The position numbers and the translations under genes are program-made. A stretch of DNA of 64,000 bases, from assembly GCA_902728285.1 (NCBI GenBank), contig CACVBU010001154.1:2154604-2218603 (forward strand), in the 5' to 3' direction. The stretch is from Clytia hemisphaerica (taxonomy: Eukaryota; Cnidaria; Hydrozoa; Leptothecata; Clytiidae). Shown here piece after piece: positions 49,501 through 59,300 of this stretch (within the stretch, counting starts at the first letter, position 1; every line of letters begins with the position of its first letter). Below the pieces are notes generated by a model. That model had not been told where the DNA came from. It saw nothing but the letters and a program-made list of their open reading frames with translations, and ran no database searches.

Positions 49501-51102
49501 AGGGTTTCGTCAAAGTAGGAAGTAACTTGTCTATTTGGACATTCTTTTACACGGGGACACTTTTATGACCACTATCTTCATTGATAAAAGTAACTAGTGA
49601 TAAACAACTGCAATGCATCATGTTTCTCCTGATAACTTCTCACTTTATGCTTCAGCGGTTGTTTTTGAAGTGCTTTCAATACTAAATTACGTAATTTCGT
49701 TTTAATTTGCTTACATTTGCTTGCACGAAATTGCAAAGGCGGATTAGCATTCAAATCACTCAAACAATGTAGAAAATGCAATTAAAGCAGTTAAAATTGA
49801 TAACTGAATATAATAGCGCATGCTATTGTGAAGTGTCTCAAAGAAATACCTGCCATATATCATGCTCATGTGATCTCCTGCTGATGATTCAGTTTTATTC
49901 ATTGTTGGTATTTTTCATAAGGAAATGTACCTTTTACTCTTTTATAAAAGCACTTTGGTCTAGATACGACCTTAATAGCATTGCAGGTAATAAGATCAGT
50001 TTGCTATAAGAATATTTCTGATTTCTTATAAGAAATAGAATCAAACTCGGAAGTGTAACTTTGAAAAGAGAAAAAACTAAATGGTCCCTAATGCATGAAT
50101 ACTAACCACTGAAAGTGGTTAAAGTTTCTACAAACTTTACCCTCTTTTTTCCTGTTTATACTTTTCGTTCACAGCGGGTATGAACTAAATATTCTATATT
50201 CATTAAATTTCTCTCTGATGTCAGAAAATTGCCTGAGCTGTCTGAACAGTGCTTCTGTAGATACATTTTGGACTTATATTGTAACTTCAAGTCAAAAATG
50301 TTTAAGATCAGAATACATATTACATTAGTGGTTTGTCTTAAGACCCGTCCATAGATTTTTTACAAGACACTTCTCTTAAGGGTTTCCCACGGACTGATAA
50401 GTTAAAAATTACTCGATTTTTACTATGCATACTAAATCAAGCAGGAATTTCTCAATGTTTCTTTAAGTATTTTAATCCAGTATTGCTGACTGCTTTGTAC
50501 AACCAACGAATAACTTATATCTAATAACTATATCATTTAAAAAAACATACTTCCAAACTATAGGTTGCTGCCGAAATTGCTGCACCATTATCCAAGGTCA
50601 AGAAGGTAACAATGGTTTCCAATGGTGGTGCAGATGTTGGTGCATCCAAAATCACAGGGGAATTATTGGATATTGTTATTCGTATGCCGCAAGCAATGGA
50701 ACAGCTCACTGGTGTCGATATCACAAAGGTAGTCTTTCTTTGTTTTGTACACCTTTGTTTACAGTTCCCAAAATTAAATATTTAAAGCCTCATATTTCAA
50801 TTCTAAAAATGCCAATACCCTTTTAAGTCAAAAAAGGATCCCTCTATGTATGTTTAGTCCCAAAGGATTTAAACTTCTATTTTTTGGGGTGGAGAGGTTG
50901 GGATTCAGGGTCAATCATCTTATTGGGCTGTTGTAAACCCTACTGGTGTAGTCATATCAAGTATCAAGATAGTAAATATTCGTTGAAGTTGGAGGGATGA
51001 GTTAATTTGACTTCTTCTCTCTTCACATTCAGGAACAACTGACTTTTTTAGTAATATGTGAATTTTTGTTTTCTCTTTTAGTCCTTCCGCAAAGGGGCAT
51101 AA
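40536..51102 (+). CDS. FLOT1: Flotillin-1, complete, 14 coding exons
   Basis: Membrane-raft scaffold (SPFH/prohibitin family) on the cytosolic face of the plasma membrane and endosomes, normally hetero-oligomerising with flotillin-2. Exons: 40536-40581, 45686-45761, 45857-45947, 46171-46272, 46408-46449, 46788-46832, 47044-47118, 47552-47647, 47872-47991, 48203-48235, 48358-48585, 48858-48995, 50564-50728, 51082-51102. All junctions are GT-AG with matching phases; 425 aa (human 427). N-terminus [16 protein letters not shown], then the SPFH domain ([56 protein letters not shown]), a long E/A/K/Q coiled coil (residues about 180-365, with [17 protein letters not shown] and [20 protein letters not shown]), and the C-terminal [20 protein letters not shown]. 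Cys35 corresponds to the palmitoylated Cys34 of the human protein. Closer to flotillin-1 than flotillin-2 ([22 protein letters not shown]-like QIYQDR). Confidence 0.97.
40690..41720. mobile_element. Region with dispersed TCCAGGAG motifs
   Basis: TTTTCCAGGAGCA-like words occur at about 40716, 40780, 40823, 40862, 40906 and 40950, and after the nested element at 41655 and 41690. This suggests a host element split by the insertion at 40990-41654. Its own ends were not found. Confidence 0.45.
40990..41654. mobile_element. 665-bp element with CAGTGTAGACC termini and 5-bp TSD
   Basis: Ends CAGTGTAGACCTAAAGCTCT and AAGAGTTAGGTCTACACTG, flanked by CCAGG on both sides (40985-40989, 41655-41659). The interior aligns directly with 55985-56035 plus 56706-57210, and inverted with about 58500-58810. 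No coding capacity. Confidence 0.8.
41831..42022. mobile_element. CCAGACG-family MITE, copy b
   Basis: 192 bp, ends CCAGACGATCTCAATCGAAC and GATTGAGATCGTCTGG. The interior consists largely of CAATCGAA / TTCGATTG words. A similar but end-less stretch follows at about 42133-42212. Confidence 0.85.
42852..43396. repeat. Fold-back with about 90-bp arms
   Basis: GAGGCC-A(n)-GTAGTTTTGTTTCCGGAAA on the left pairs with TTTCCGGAAACAAGACTAC-T(n)-GGCC on the right; both arms continue into CACCCGGGCGGCC-type sequence. The spacer contains a tandem duplication (43146-43264). Confidence 0.75.
43146..43264. repeat. Tandem duplication, about 56-bp unit
   Basis: AAATCTTTGAATACAATCGT and the following 36 bases occur twice in a row; the second copy has a CGTAAAAT stutter. 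Confidence 0.85.
43558..43958. repeat. Direct duplication of a 161-171-bp unit
   Basis: 43558-43718 and 43788-43958 are almost identical (TTCGAAATTTGACCGAGGGT to TCTCAAAAAAGTC). The second copy carries an extra ACTGTACAGTA. Surrounding sequence (43520-44160) repeats GGGAAATT-type words. Confidence 0.9.
44203..44223. repeat. (GATA)n microsatellite
   Basis: Short run of GATA units. Confidence 0.8.
44257..44489. mobile_element. TA-site MITE with CCGTAAGTTGGTCT ends, copy 1
   Basis: Inverted ends CCGTAAGTTGGTCT flanked by TA on both sides. The arms include GACATCCC.CTTCTAATT and the interior GGACACCCTTTTTTAAAGA. Tc1/mariner-like by its TA sites (inference). A left-truncated copy is at 57211. 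Confidence 0.8.
45308..45600. repeat. C-run / CCTTAGG motif cluster
   Basis: About seven CCCCCCTTAGGAAA-like units spaced irregularly, interleaved with unrelated sequence, 85 bp before flotillin exon 2. Confidence 0.7.
45686..45761 (+). CDS. FLOT1: Flotillin exon 2
   Basis: [25 protein letters not shown], including the conserved cysteine (residue 35). Acceptor TTTTTTTCCATCAG, donor GTAAGG. Confidence 0.94.
45857..45947 (+). CDS. FLOT1: Flotillin exon 3
   Basis: [30 protein letters not shown], start of the SPFH domain. Phase 2 in, phase 0 out. Confidence 0.96.
46171..46272 (+). CDS. FLOT1: Flotillin exon 4
   Basis: [34 protein letters not shown], 34 codons, phase 0. A 25-bp near-copy of its first bases lies in the preceding intron at about 45999. 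Confidence 0.96.
46408..46449 (+). CDS. FLOT1: Flotillin exon 5
   Basis: 14 codons, [14 protein letters not shown], phase 0. Confidence 0.95.
46788..46832 (+). CDS. FLOT1: Flotillin exon 6
   Basis: 15 codons, [15 protein letters not shown], matching EIYKDRQKFSEQVFK of human flotillin-1. Phase 0. Confidence 0.95.
47044..47118 (+). CDS. FLOT1: Flotillin exon 7
   Basis: 25 codons, [25 protein letters not shown], end of the SPFH core. Phase 0. Confidence 0.96.
47552..47647 (+). CDS. FLOT1: Flotillin exon 8
   Basis: 32 codons, [32 protein letters not shown], matching [32 protein letters not shown]. Phase 0. Confidence 0.96.
47872..47991 (+). CDS. FLOT1: Flotillin exon 9
   Basis: 40 codons of coiled coil, [40 protein letters not shown]. 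Phase 0. Confidence 0.96.
48203..48235 (+). CDS. FLOT1: Flotillin exon 10
   Basis: Micro-exon of 11 codons, [11 protein letters not shown], matching RAQADLAYQLQ. Acceptor after a long T-run. Confidence 0.94.
48358..48585 (+). CDS. FLOT1: Flotillin exon 11
   Basis: 76 codons of EA-rich coiled coil, including [20 protein letters not shown] and [12 protein letters not shown]. Phase 0. Confidence 0.97.
48858..48995 (+). CDS. FLOT1: Flotillin exon 12
   Basis: 46 codons, [46 protein letters not shown]. Phase 0. Confidence 0.97.
48996..50563. other. FLOT1: Flotillin intron 12 (1.57 kb)
   Basis: AT-rich; no element or gene recognised. Confidence 0.7.
50564..50728 (+). CDS. FLOT1: Flotillin exon 13
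   Basis: 55 codons, [20 protein letters not shown] and [20 protein letters not shown], the C-terminal domain. Confidence 0.97.
51082..51102 (+). CDS. FLOT1: Flotillin exon 14 (last coding)
   Basis: Six codons SFRKGA and TAA after a pyrimidine-rich acceptor (TTTTCTCTTTTAG). Short last exons of this kind are easily missed. Confidence 0.85.
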   Translation, partial: SFRKGA

Positions 51103-51748
51103 ACTCACGGGTTGAATGGAAAACCATCATTGACCGTTGGAAAATGATTATCACATATAGATTGTATATATTTAGTCCTCTTGATTTTCAATAATCAACC
51201 GGCCATCGCCATGGTTTTATCACATCATGAAATGATAGACACTAAAAGTATTCTTTTGGCTTCATATAATAACTAAATAATGAAATTATGTAAAATCATT
51301 ATAGTAAAATATCAATTATTTAATCAAATTTAATCCTTATAGGTTCTGTTTTGGAAGAGGTTCAAATTTTCGGTCACAAGGCTATTTTATACCCAGTGGA
51401 AGAAATTTTGAAACTCCTCCTCCTTACAATCTAAACTCTTTGTTTTTTTAAGGCTAATCATAAAGCTTTGTTTTAACTTTACTAAAATCTTTCGCTTTAC
51501 CATTACTCTCTCACTAACTGTACCTTCTTAGCATAGATACAACTTTACATGAACTGTAAAACCACATGGAACTCGAGTTTCCCTATTAGAGGTGATAAGT
51601 ATTTTCTAATTGATCACCTCATTTTACTCTTTCTCTTGTTTTAAACAGTTTATACTTTACTATGTTTGTAACAACTATTTTCAATCAATAGCAGGTCCAC
51701 TTTGAATGCACACACTTTATTTAAAAACGTATTTTAATACTTATTAAA

Positions 51749-51993
51749 GGCTCTTCCAGAAAACTTTTGTACATGGGGGGGTGGAGGATATATTGGATAT
51801 TTTGTCCGGGTGTAGTGAAAAATCTGCAAAATTTGCCTTGTTTTGGAGGCAAATTTTCTCTGTTTATGGGTGATTTTGAATGTCCGGGGGGTCAACTGAT
51901 GCTTGTCCAGAGGGTGAGATAAATCCGGGGATAAATTTCCAAAAAATGTTATACCTACACCCCCCCATATTCAATTTTTTTCTGGAGGAGCCC
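51749..51993. mobile_element. GGGCTCTTCC-family MITE, copy 3
   Basis: 245 bp, left end GGCTCTTCCAGAAAACTT (one G lost), right end TTTTTCTGGAGGAGCCC, interior GTCCGGGGGGTC-like words. Preceded by TTATTAAA like the other two copies. Sits about 650 bp after the flotillin stop codon. Confidence 0.85.
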
Positions 51994-52572
51994 AATCTTA
52001 TATTTTGTTAATGCGAGTGTTATCCATAAAAGCACTTTGATCTCTTCTCTTAGTTCGATAGTTTCATGTATGAGATGAATTTCTATAGCACTACGTATGA
52101 TTTTTTTATTCTGATTTCCTGTGTTGTTTTTTCAACCAAAATAATTCGCGGATCCAGAATTTGTTTATTCGAATATTATAAAGATAATTGTACATTTATA
52201 TTATTTCTGATGACCTAAAATATATCCTGGAAAAACTTTAAGCTTTGTATCAATTTCTTTATATAGTCTTATCTCCGAATACTGGTTGTTCCTAGTCTAT
52301 GGTTCTTTTGTTATACACCGAAAGCAAAATGGAAAGTGTAGATATTTTACTAACAGGTAGCTGACGCTGCCCCAATTATCCAATGTGCTTTTCTACAATA
52401 AACACAAGAAGTTCTTTAAAATACATGGAAAGCGTTAGAAAATAAAAGTGAAACCCACAAAACCTTTAAAACTAAATTTTTCCTCCGCAGAAGTACCTGT
52501 CTAGTAAAGCAACAATCCCCTTCGCTCAAACATTCAATTGAAAATGAAACCAAGTTGGTCGCTAATAAAAAC

Positions 52573-52869
52573 CACAGATATCTGTAAAGGCCGAAGGGCT
52601 AGATAGGCAACTTTAAGCTTTCTCCAGCAAAAAAAGTGAAGCAAAAATTTGACTTTTTAAATTTCGTGCCGATGGATAGGATCTAGTATTTTAATTGTTT
52701 TCGGAGCGCGAGATCAAAAAAAGTAGGCGGCAAACGCTATTTCACATCTCTCAAACCGGTGAAATTGCATATTTTAGTCACGTGACTTTGGTAGGAAATC
52801 CTTCCAAACCTAGGCTTCACTTTTTGATAAAAGCCGCAAATCTAGCCCTTCGGGCTTTACAGATCTGTG
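52573..52869. repeat. Promoter-proximal fold-back
   Basis: CACAGATATCTGTAAAGGCC-GAAGGGCTAGAT pairs with CTAGCCCTTCGGGCTTTACA-GATCTGTG; the arms continue with CTTTTTC/GTGAAGC. It ends about 440 bp before the CacyBP start codon. Confidence 0.75.
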
Positions 52870-53312
52870 ATAAAAACTGTTCAAGAGAACTCTTCTTCTT
52901 CCCAAGTAGAAGGTACTTGGGGTACTGCAGCACTCTCCGAATTTTTACAACGATTTTGAAGAAAAGTGATATTACTCAGCCGCGTACTACTCAATATACT
53001 TAGTAACTGACTTGCTTTTTTCAGCTGAATGTGAAATTATACCACCACAACTTCTTTGATAAGCGCGAGGTTAGAGAAAACAAGGTGTTTGTCCGGTTTG
53101 TAACTCCGCATCCGCAGTTAGTATCCCGAAAAAAAAACGGTTTCCCGATTAACCGAAAGCGGATTATATTTTCCCGAAAATTTATATTCCCGCAAAAAAA
53201 CTTTCTTGACGATTCCATGTGCGTCATTTGATAAAAAACTCAAAAGTGAAAGCCAGTTTTCCAGAGTTTTCTCAAAATACCACATTTTTAATACTTTGAT
53301 CAGAACAGAGAC

Positions 53313-53345
53313 AATGGCTGAAGGAAATGTTGAAATAATTACTGA
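53313..53345 (+). CDS. CACYBP: CacyBP exon 1
   Basis: [11 protein letters not shown] from an ATG in good context (GACAATGGC), donor GTAAGA, phase 0. Separated from exon 2 by 7.2 kb. Confidence 0.8.
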
Positions 53346-56300
53346 GGTAAGAAATTCTATCATCCTATTAAGTATAGTTTTTCAACACTACAAGCCAGAC
53401 ATAGTCAAATAGTTGTTTTGGAGAACACATAAATTACTTTCCCCTTTCCCTCAGCCAATAAAAATGGGATAAATTATCTTGTCTCTTGGTAACTGTTTCT
53501 TTTTAAGAAATTCTTTCGACTTCATGACCAAAAAAGATAGAGTTTTAATATGGTTACAATGATACCCATCAAGCTGGTGAAAAATCTACATAGAATTTTA
53601 TTACATTTTATTAATGTGGAGAAAATCGCTAAAAAATAGATAAAATGGCGTCTCCTCCGTCTCCATATTTTAACTATTGCATAATTAAACCCTCCACTAC
53701 AGATGTATATACTTTTAATACGCTGGCTCTCCTCCCTAGTGCCTTGGAAAAAGAAAATCACTAATTTTCAATATTGTATCGCGCGGAATGTAGGGAAAAA
53801 CATAGTTTCTCCAAGAAAAAACTTCAAAAATGGAAGGTATATACACAGTCCATCACAAACTGCCATATAATTATAAACAAAACTCAACATTCTCACAAAG
53901 GTTGTCTTTTTGATTTCCCAAATTTTGTCGTAAGCGTTCACTTTCACAATAATTTCCAGACGATATGTCAATCGAACGGAATCGAACGAAAATTCCAATT
54001 GAATCAATCGAACGCAATCGAACGCAATCGAATAATTGCGATTCGATTGCCAAACGCAATAGAATATCAATCGAACGTAAAATTCTGGGTAAAATTCGAT
54101 TGATTCGATTGATATTCGATTACGTTCGATTGATATTCGATTACGTTCGACTGCGTTCGACGGGTGGTCGATTAAATTAGATTCCAATTTACCTCAATTC
54201 CTTTCAATTTCGAGCGCCTCTTATTAAGTAGGTTAAGTATCGATACGATAGATAAATCAACGCAAGGAACGGGCTTTGACACACAACCTGCAGTAAACAT
54301 GTGGGCCTGCATGATCTGCATTTTCTAGAATCCAGGCTAAAATGATTCATATCATCTCGTTTAACTCTTCAAATGTTGAACGAGAATCAGCGTTAATCAA
54401 CAGAATCAATTAGTCGAACCAGTCGAATGCATAAGCCAACCGAACGTAGTCGAATCAATCGAACCAATCGAATCAAGGCACTAATCGAACGCAATCGAAT
54501 CAATCGAGAAAATCGCGGTAATATTCGATTGGCATTCGATTGTGTTCGGCAATCGAATTTCAATCATTCGATTGCGTTCGATTGCGTTCAATTGATTCGG
54601 CGTTCGATTCGTTCGATTGACATCGTCTGGTAATTTATGTAATTGCAATTTCGGTCAGTCCACAGTCGGGTTCAACATATACGTGTGTTTTTATTCACGT
54701 GACCGAAGTGCCTACTAAAACGATCCAGGGGTAAGTAGCGAAGCAACACAGCAGATTAATCATAAAGTAAAGAAATATCTTTTGGCATTGACAATCAAAT
54801 ATAATATATTACATTATATTTCCTTTAATTCAAAAATCAAAAATTCATTTTGTTTTCATTCGCGAAAAAAGAAAATAATAATAATGAATTAATATTACAT
54901 ACTAAGATGCCCCCGTCTTTTACTCTGGTCTGATTTCCGATCTCGGAACGTGAAAAACGCCCGTCCGCCCAATATCTACCTAATCAGCTTAAATTCACTT
55001 TAATTGTCCTTTGACTTTCAAAAAATAGTATTTAAAAATTATGAATTTTATAATAATTACAAAAAACAAAAAGTTTCATACTTCATTAGTGAAATATTCA
55101 ATAGATTCCTTGTTTCAATTTTCAGTGGGCGTTTTTCTAGGGTTCGTTTATCGCGCAATTTTTGCGTCACACAAACTTTCTCGACCGCTCGTAATAATTA
55201 TGCATTGCCAAATTTGGTTCTCCATTGTCAAGACAGGATCAATGGTGACGTCACCTAAGCATAAAAAAGAAAAGATTCCGTCAGGTTTATGCATATATTA
55301 ATTTGCGAGATATTCTATTCGCCGCGCGAGCGCATTTTTTCGTAGGCTAGTCGGAATACTTTCTTTTACTCGCGGGATTGGTGGTCCGAAAAAAATGAAA
55401 CTTCAAAAAGTTGCGTATTTCCAGTGAGTAAACGATTCTGACAATTAACAAAATTGATGATGATGATGTTTTTTTCGGTCAGGCAAATGTCTCGTATTGG
55501 GGGTTCTAGTCTTGACCCCTAAGCCTACGCGAGATTGAAGCGTTTGGGTAAACGAGACAAAACTCCAAAAAAGCTGGTGTTTTAAAGCGCTCGAAATATC
55601 GCTGTTTGTGACGGACTGATACAGGCCAATGGGAAACCTGTTTGTTAAAAATGGTTGATTGACAAGTAGATTCTTACGCAATAAGCCAGTAATCAAATTT
55701 AAAAGGAAGACGCAATTCTTTCGTTCCTTTGAGCATAAACCAATTAGCTCTCTCTCTTATATTTTTCTTAAAAGAATGTTTACAAGAATAAGATTTTGTT
55801 TATTAAATAATCTTTTAAAAGTGTTGATTGATGCGTGAGGCCTTTTCATTGAACATTCAACTCTGTCGGTATTTTTTTAGACTGTACCAGAGATCTTAGA
55901 AAAGAGGGAAAAGAGAATTTTTGTTTCAGAACCACTTAAAGGGCCTGAGAAATCCGATGGGGTCTTTCAAAGATACAAACTTACAAACATCAATTTGTCA
56001 GATCTAACAAAATTAATAACCACACTGTCATCATTCAGTTAGGGAAACCATCCAGGATCCTGCCATTCTATAAGCCAGCAAAAACTAAACGACACTTGTG
56101 AACTTAAGTTTCTTACCATTTTCCATCGAAAACAATCAAAAACATCGCTACTTCCCAAAGCTGGAGACCAAAACAAATCATCTTCCAAGATTATGGCGCC
56201 CTTTTGGATCTATTGTTAAGGCCATCAAAATGGTGGAAAGAGTTATGGAAAATCAGAGGCGCCCGCTGCTTTGAGGGTGGTAACGCCAAAACGCCCAATA

Positions 56301-59300
56301 TGATCTTCCAATAGAAGGCGAATTACGCCATGCACTCCACCACAGCACGCAAAGAACGGTGTTTCCGTGAATATCAATAATTATAAGAGTATCTTATGTG
56401 CTTAACTTCAGAAAACTTTGAGTGCTTCATTGAAGATGAAGAAGGTAAGAGGATGAAAAATGCGCTGGATAATTATCATTGTAACAGTTTGGTCAATCAT
56501 TGCTAAAAGTTTAAAAAAGTTTATTCCGATGCAAAAAAAAATTTCAGCCAATTAAAAGCACAGTGTGCTTATACTTGCTGGATGCTTGGTACATTGTCTA
56601 GGCTAAAAAAAGTGAGAAAAGACACAAACGCCTTTTTTTAATGAGTGTAGTTGTGATTTATTTTATTGCCGTCGCGTACAAAAACTCACGAAATGTTCCT
56701 AACTGTCATTGACAATAAAACAAACGATTTTCTGTCAAGAGGCTTGTAAACATTCCAGCAACTTCCATCGAAATGATCTATCACAGCTCAGTCTACCATT
56801 TTTAGCGCGGTCAGAAGATTGAGTCGAGAGTTCGCAGAAAGCCCGCGAGCTCCCACACGGGTGAAAAACTTCAATCTGTCAATTATTTTCTCAAGCGAAG
56901 AGTACGTGAAGCGATTCTAGATTTACGATAGGGCCATGGATCATCAATGGATAGTATTCAATTATCATTATCCCTTTATTTTCATTCCTAGAACTTTTGC
57001 AAAAAAAAGGAAAAATAGAAAAGGTGTATTTTTTACTGCTCTATTCACATACTGAATTTGAAAGATCTTCTATGTGGCGTTTTTTTGCAAACTTCAAAAA
57101 ACTGATTTTTGTCCCGCCTTTGCAGGACTTTGGCTTAAGTGTGCAGCATAGGGTATAAAGTCCAAACATGCGTTTCCCGTAATTTTTGTATGAAGAGTTA
57201 GGTCTATACTGTCTAATTCCGACACCCTTTTTTAGAGACAGGAATAATATGAAAGCTTGAATCACTGATTGAAAACGGATTATTCCTCTCTGGACCACTA
57301 AGCAAAGAAAAACAGTTTCAACCTTTCTATAAATATCAGCTGATAAAAAGGGTGTCGGAATTAGAGAGGAGGGGTGTTGACATTAGACCAAGTTACGGTA
57401 CCAGACTATCCCACTAGATACAGTCGATAACTTTTTCCAATCAATGTCAATGACTAAGGCTGTCATAGAAAAAATGTTCTGTTCGCATCACAGCAGTTGT
57501 TAAAAACACATGTGGGTGGGCGGGTGGCCAGAAAGATTTTCTGGTTTTAGAAAATCGCATCAGAAACAGTCAGAAAGCCAATGGGCCATTCCAGAATTTG
57601 TCTGTAGCAGGGGGGGGGCGGACAACACAGGATTTCGGAGGGCAAAAGTTTTCACCAAAATTCGAAATTTCCAATTCTTCCCAATTTCTTCTTCTGATCA
57701 GGGTGAGGGGATGGTCAAGCTCAAGGTCAAGAGAAAAACTCGTTGAACCTTCAATCTTCAATCTCAGACAAAAAAAAAGGCCTAAAGGCAAAAATTCATT
57801 TCCTTCAATGTGGAGTGGATTTGGCTTCTAGAATAGTAAGGCGGCAATCACAAATATCTTCGTTTAGCGTCGCCTGAACAACTCTCGAAAATTGAGTAGA
57901 ATTGAATCAGTGAGTCGGTAAATTTGTCCAACTTTTTCTGTCAATGACATTCCTTCGTTCAAAAATTTTATTATTGCCGATTTTTTGCAAGCAATTTCTA
58001 GCGCATTCACTGCATTTTGACTTTGTTTATCATTACATGTGCCATTTTGGGTTGGAGATCACAGTATTCAAAGGTCATAATTTGAAACCACCCATAACAC
58101 GCGGTTGTTTTGGCTGCTGGCTGGCTGGCAGTTTCCTTCAAGAATACACTACGAAAATGGATGATGGAGGTCGGACGAGAAGAAGAAAACCCGAAAACCT
58201 TTACGACCGACCGACCGACCGACCGACCGACAGACAGGCAGACCAACTCACTTTTTAGACCCAACGAGGACGCAAAATGAAGATATTTGTGATTGCCACC
58301 TAACCCAAACTCCCCAAATCCAATAAAAACAACATTGGCATCGGTAAAAAAGGGGTTTTCAGAGCTTATTTTGGAATTTTTCATGCATTTTTGAAAAGTC
58401 TACAACCTTTTATCTGTGATTATGAATAGAGCGAGCAGTATAAAAGACAACTTTTCTATTTTTCCTTTTTTTCAAAAGTTTGACTCCAGAAATAAAAATA
58501 AAGGGATAATGATAATTGAGTATTATCTACTGAAGATATGCGGCAGTATCGTAAAGCTAGAATCGCCTCGCTTACTCTGCGCCTGAAAAAATGGTTGACA
58601 GTTTAAAGTTTCCCACCCATCGTGCGGGAGCTCGCAGGCGTTCTGCAAGCTTTCTTAGCTCAATCCTCAAACAGCGCAAAATGGTAGAACTTAGCTGCTG
58701 GAGATAATTTTGATGGAAGTTGTTGGAATCTTTACAAGGTTCTTGACAGAAAATCCTTTGTTTGATGTCAATGATGACAGTGCCATTATTAATTTTGTTA
58801 GATCTGACAAATTCAGTGCGGCTGGAACTTCCAGGATTAGAAAAAGCTATATATACTTGTTATCTTTTTTCTTTAAAGAATCAACAAGCCATCAACATCA
58901 ATAAATTTCACACATTTCCTCATCAGAAACTTTTAAAATTATCTGCCATTATAACTTTCTTGAAGCCGCTCCGAAATTAACCAATCGGTATCGGGTTATA
59001 GTATGGTCGTGTTACAAAAATACAGGCTGTTTGTAGGAAAAAAATATGATCTAGCTGAAACTTTCTCCAGACCTTCTCTATAGGATGCTTATACCTCAGG
59101 AAAAATTCCCCTAAAATCCCACTGGTGGAACATCCCTTTTTTGGGACATTTCTATTTTCCCCAGGCAAAATCCTAAGGGCGAAATTTTTTGAAAATTTCA
59201 AACTTATTTCCAGACAATATCATGTATACCATTCGAAAGCTCTCGAAAAACTATATAGAAGACTTTTAAACGGTCATAGCTGATTTCCTTACCTAACTCG

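Larger units (their letters stand above)
51103..53312. other. Flotillin 3' flank / CacyBP 5' flank
   Basis: Presumed 3' UTR of flotillin followed by the CacyBP promoter. AATAAA at 52397 is a possible but distant polyadenylation signal. Two inverted-repeat elements (51749 and 52573) are listed separately. Confidence 0.5.

Noticed and set aside
53768-54187. Overlapping open frames on both strands reading IERNR / RLIFDYVRL-type repeats
   Set aside because: They are translations of the CAATCGAA/TTCGATTG words inside a MITE; frames are open on both strands because the word lacks stops.
58007-58384. 125-codon minus frame containing [12 protein letters not shown]
   Set aside because: Produced by the CCGA microsatellite; no domain, no splice support.
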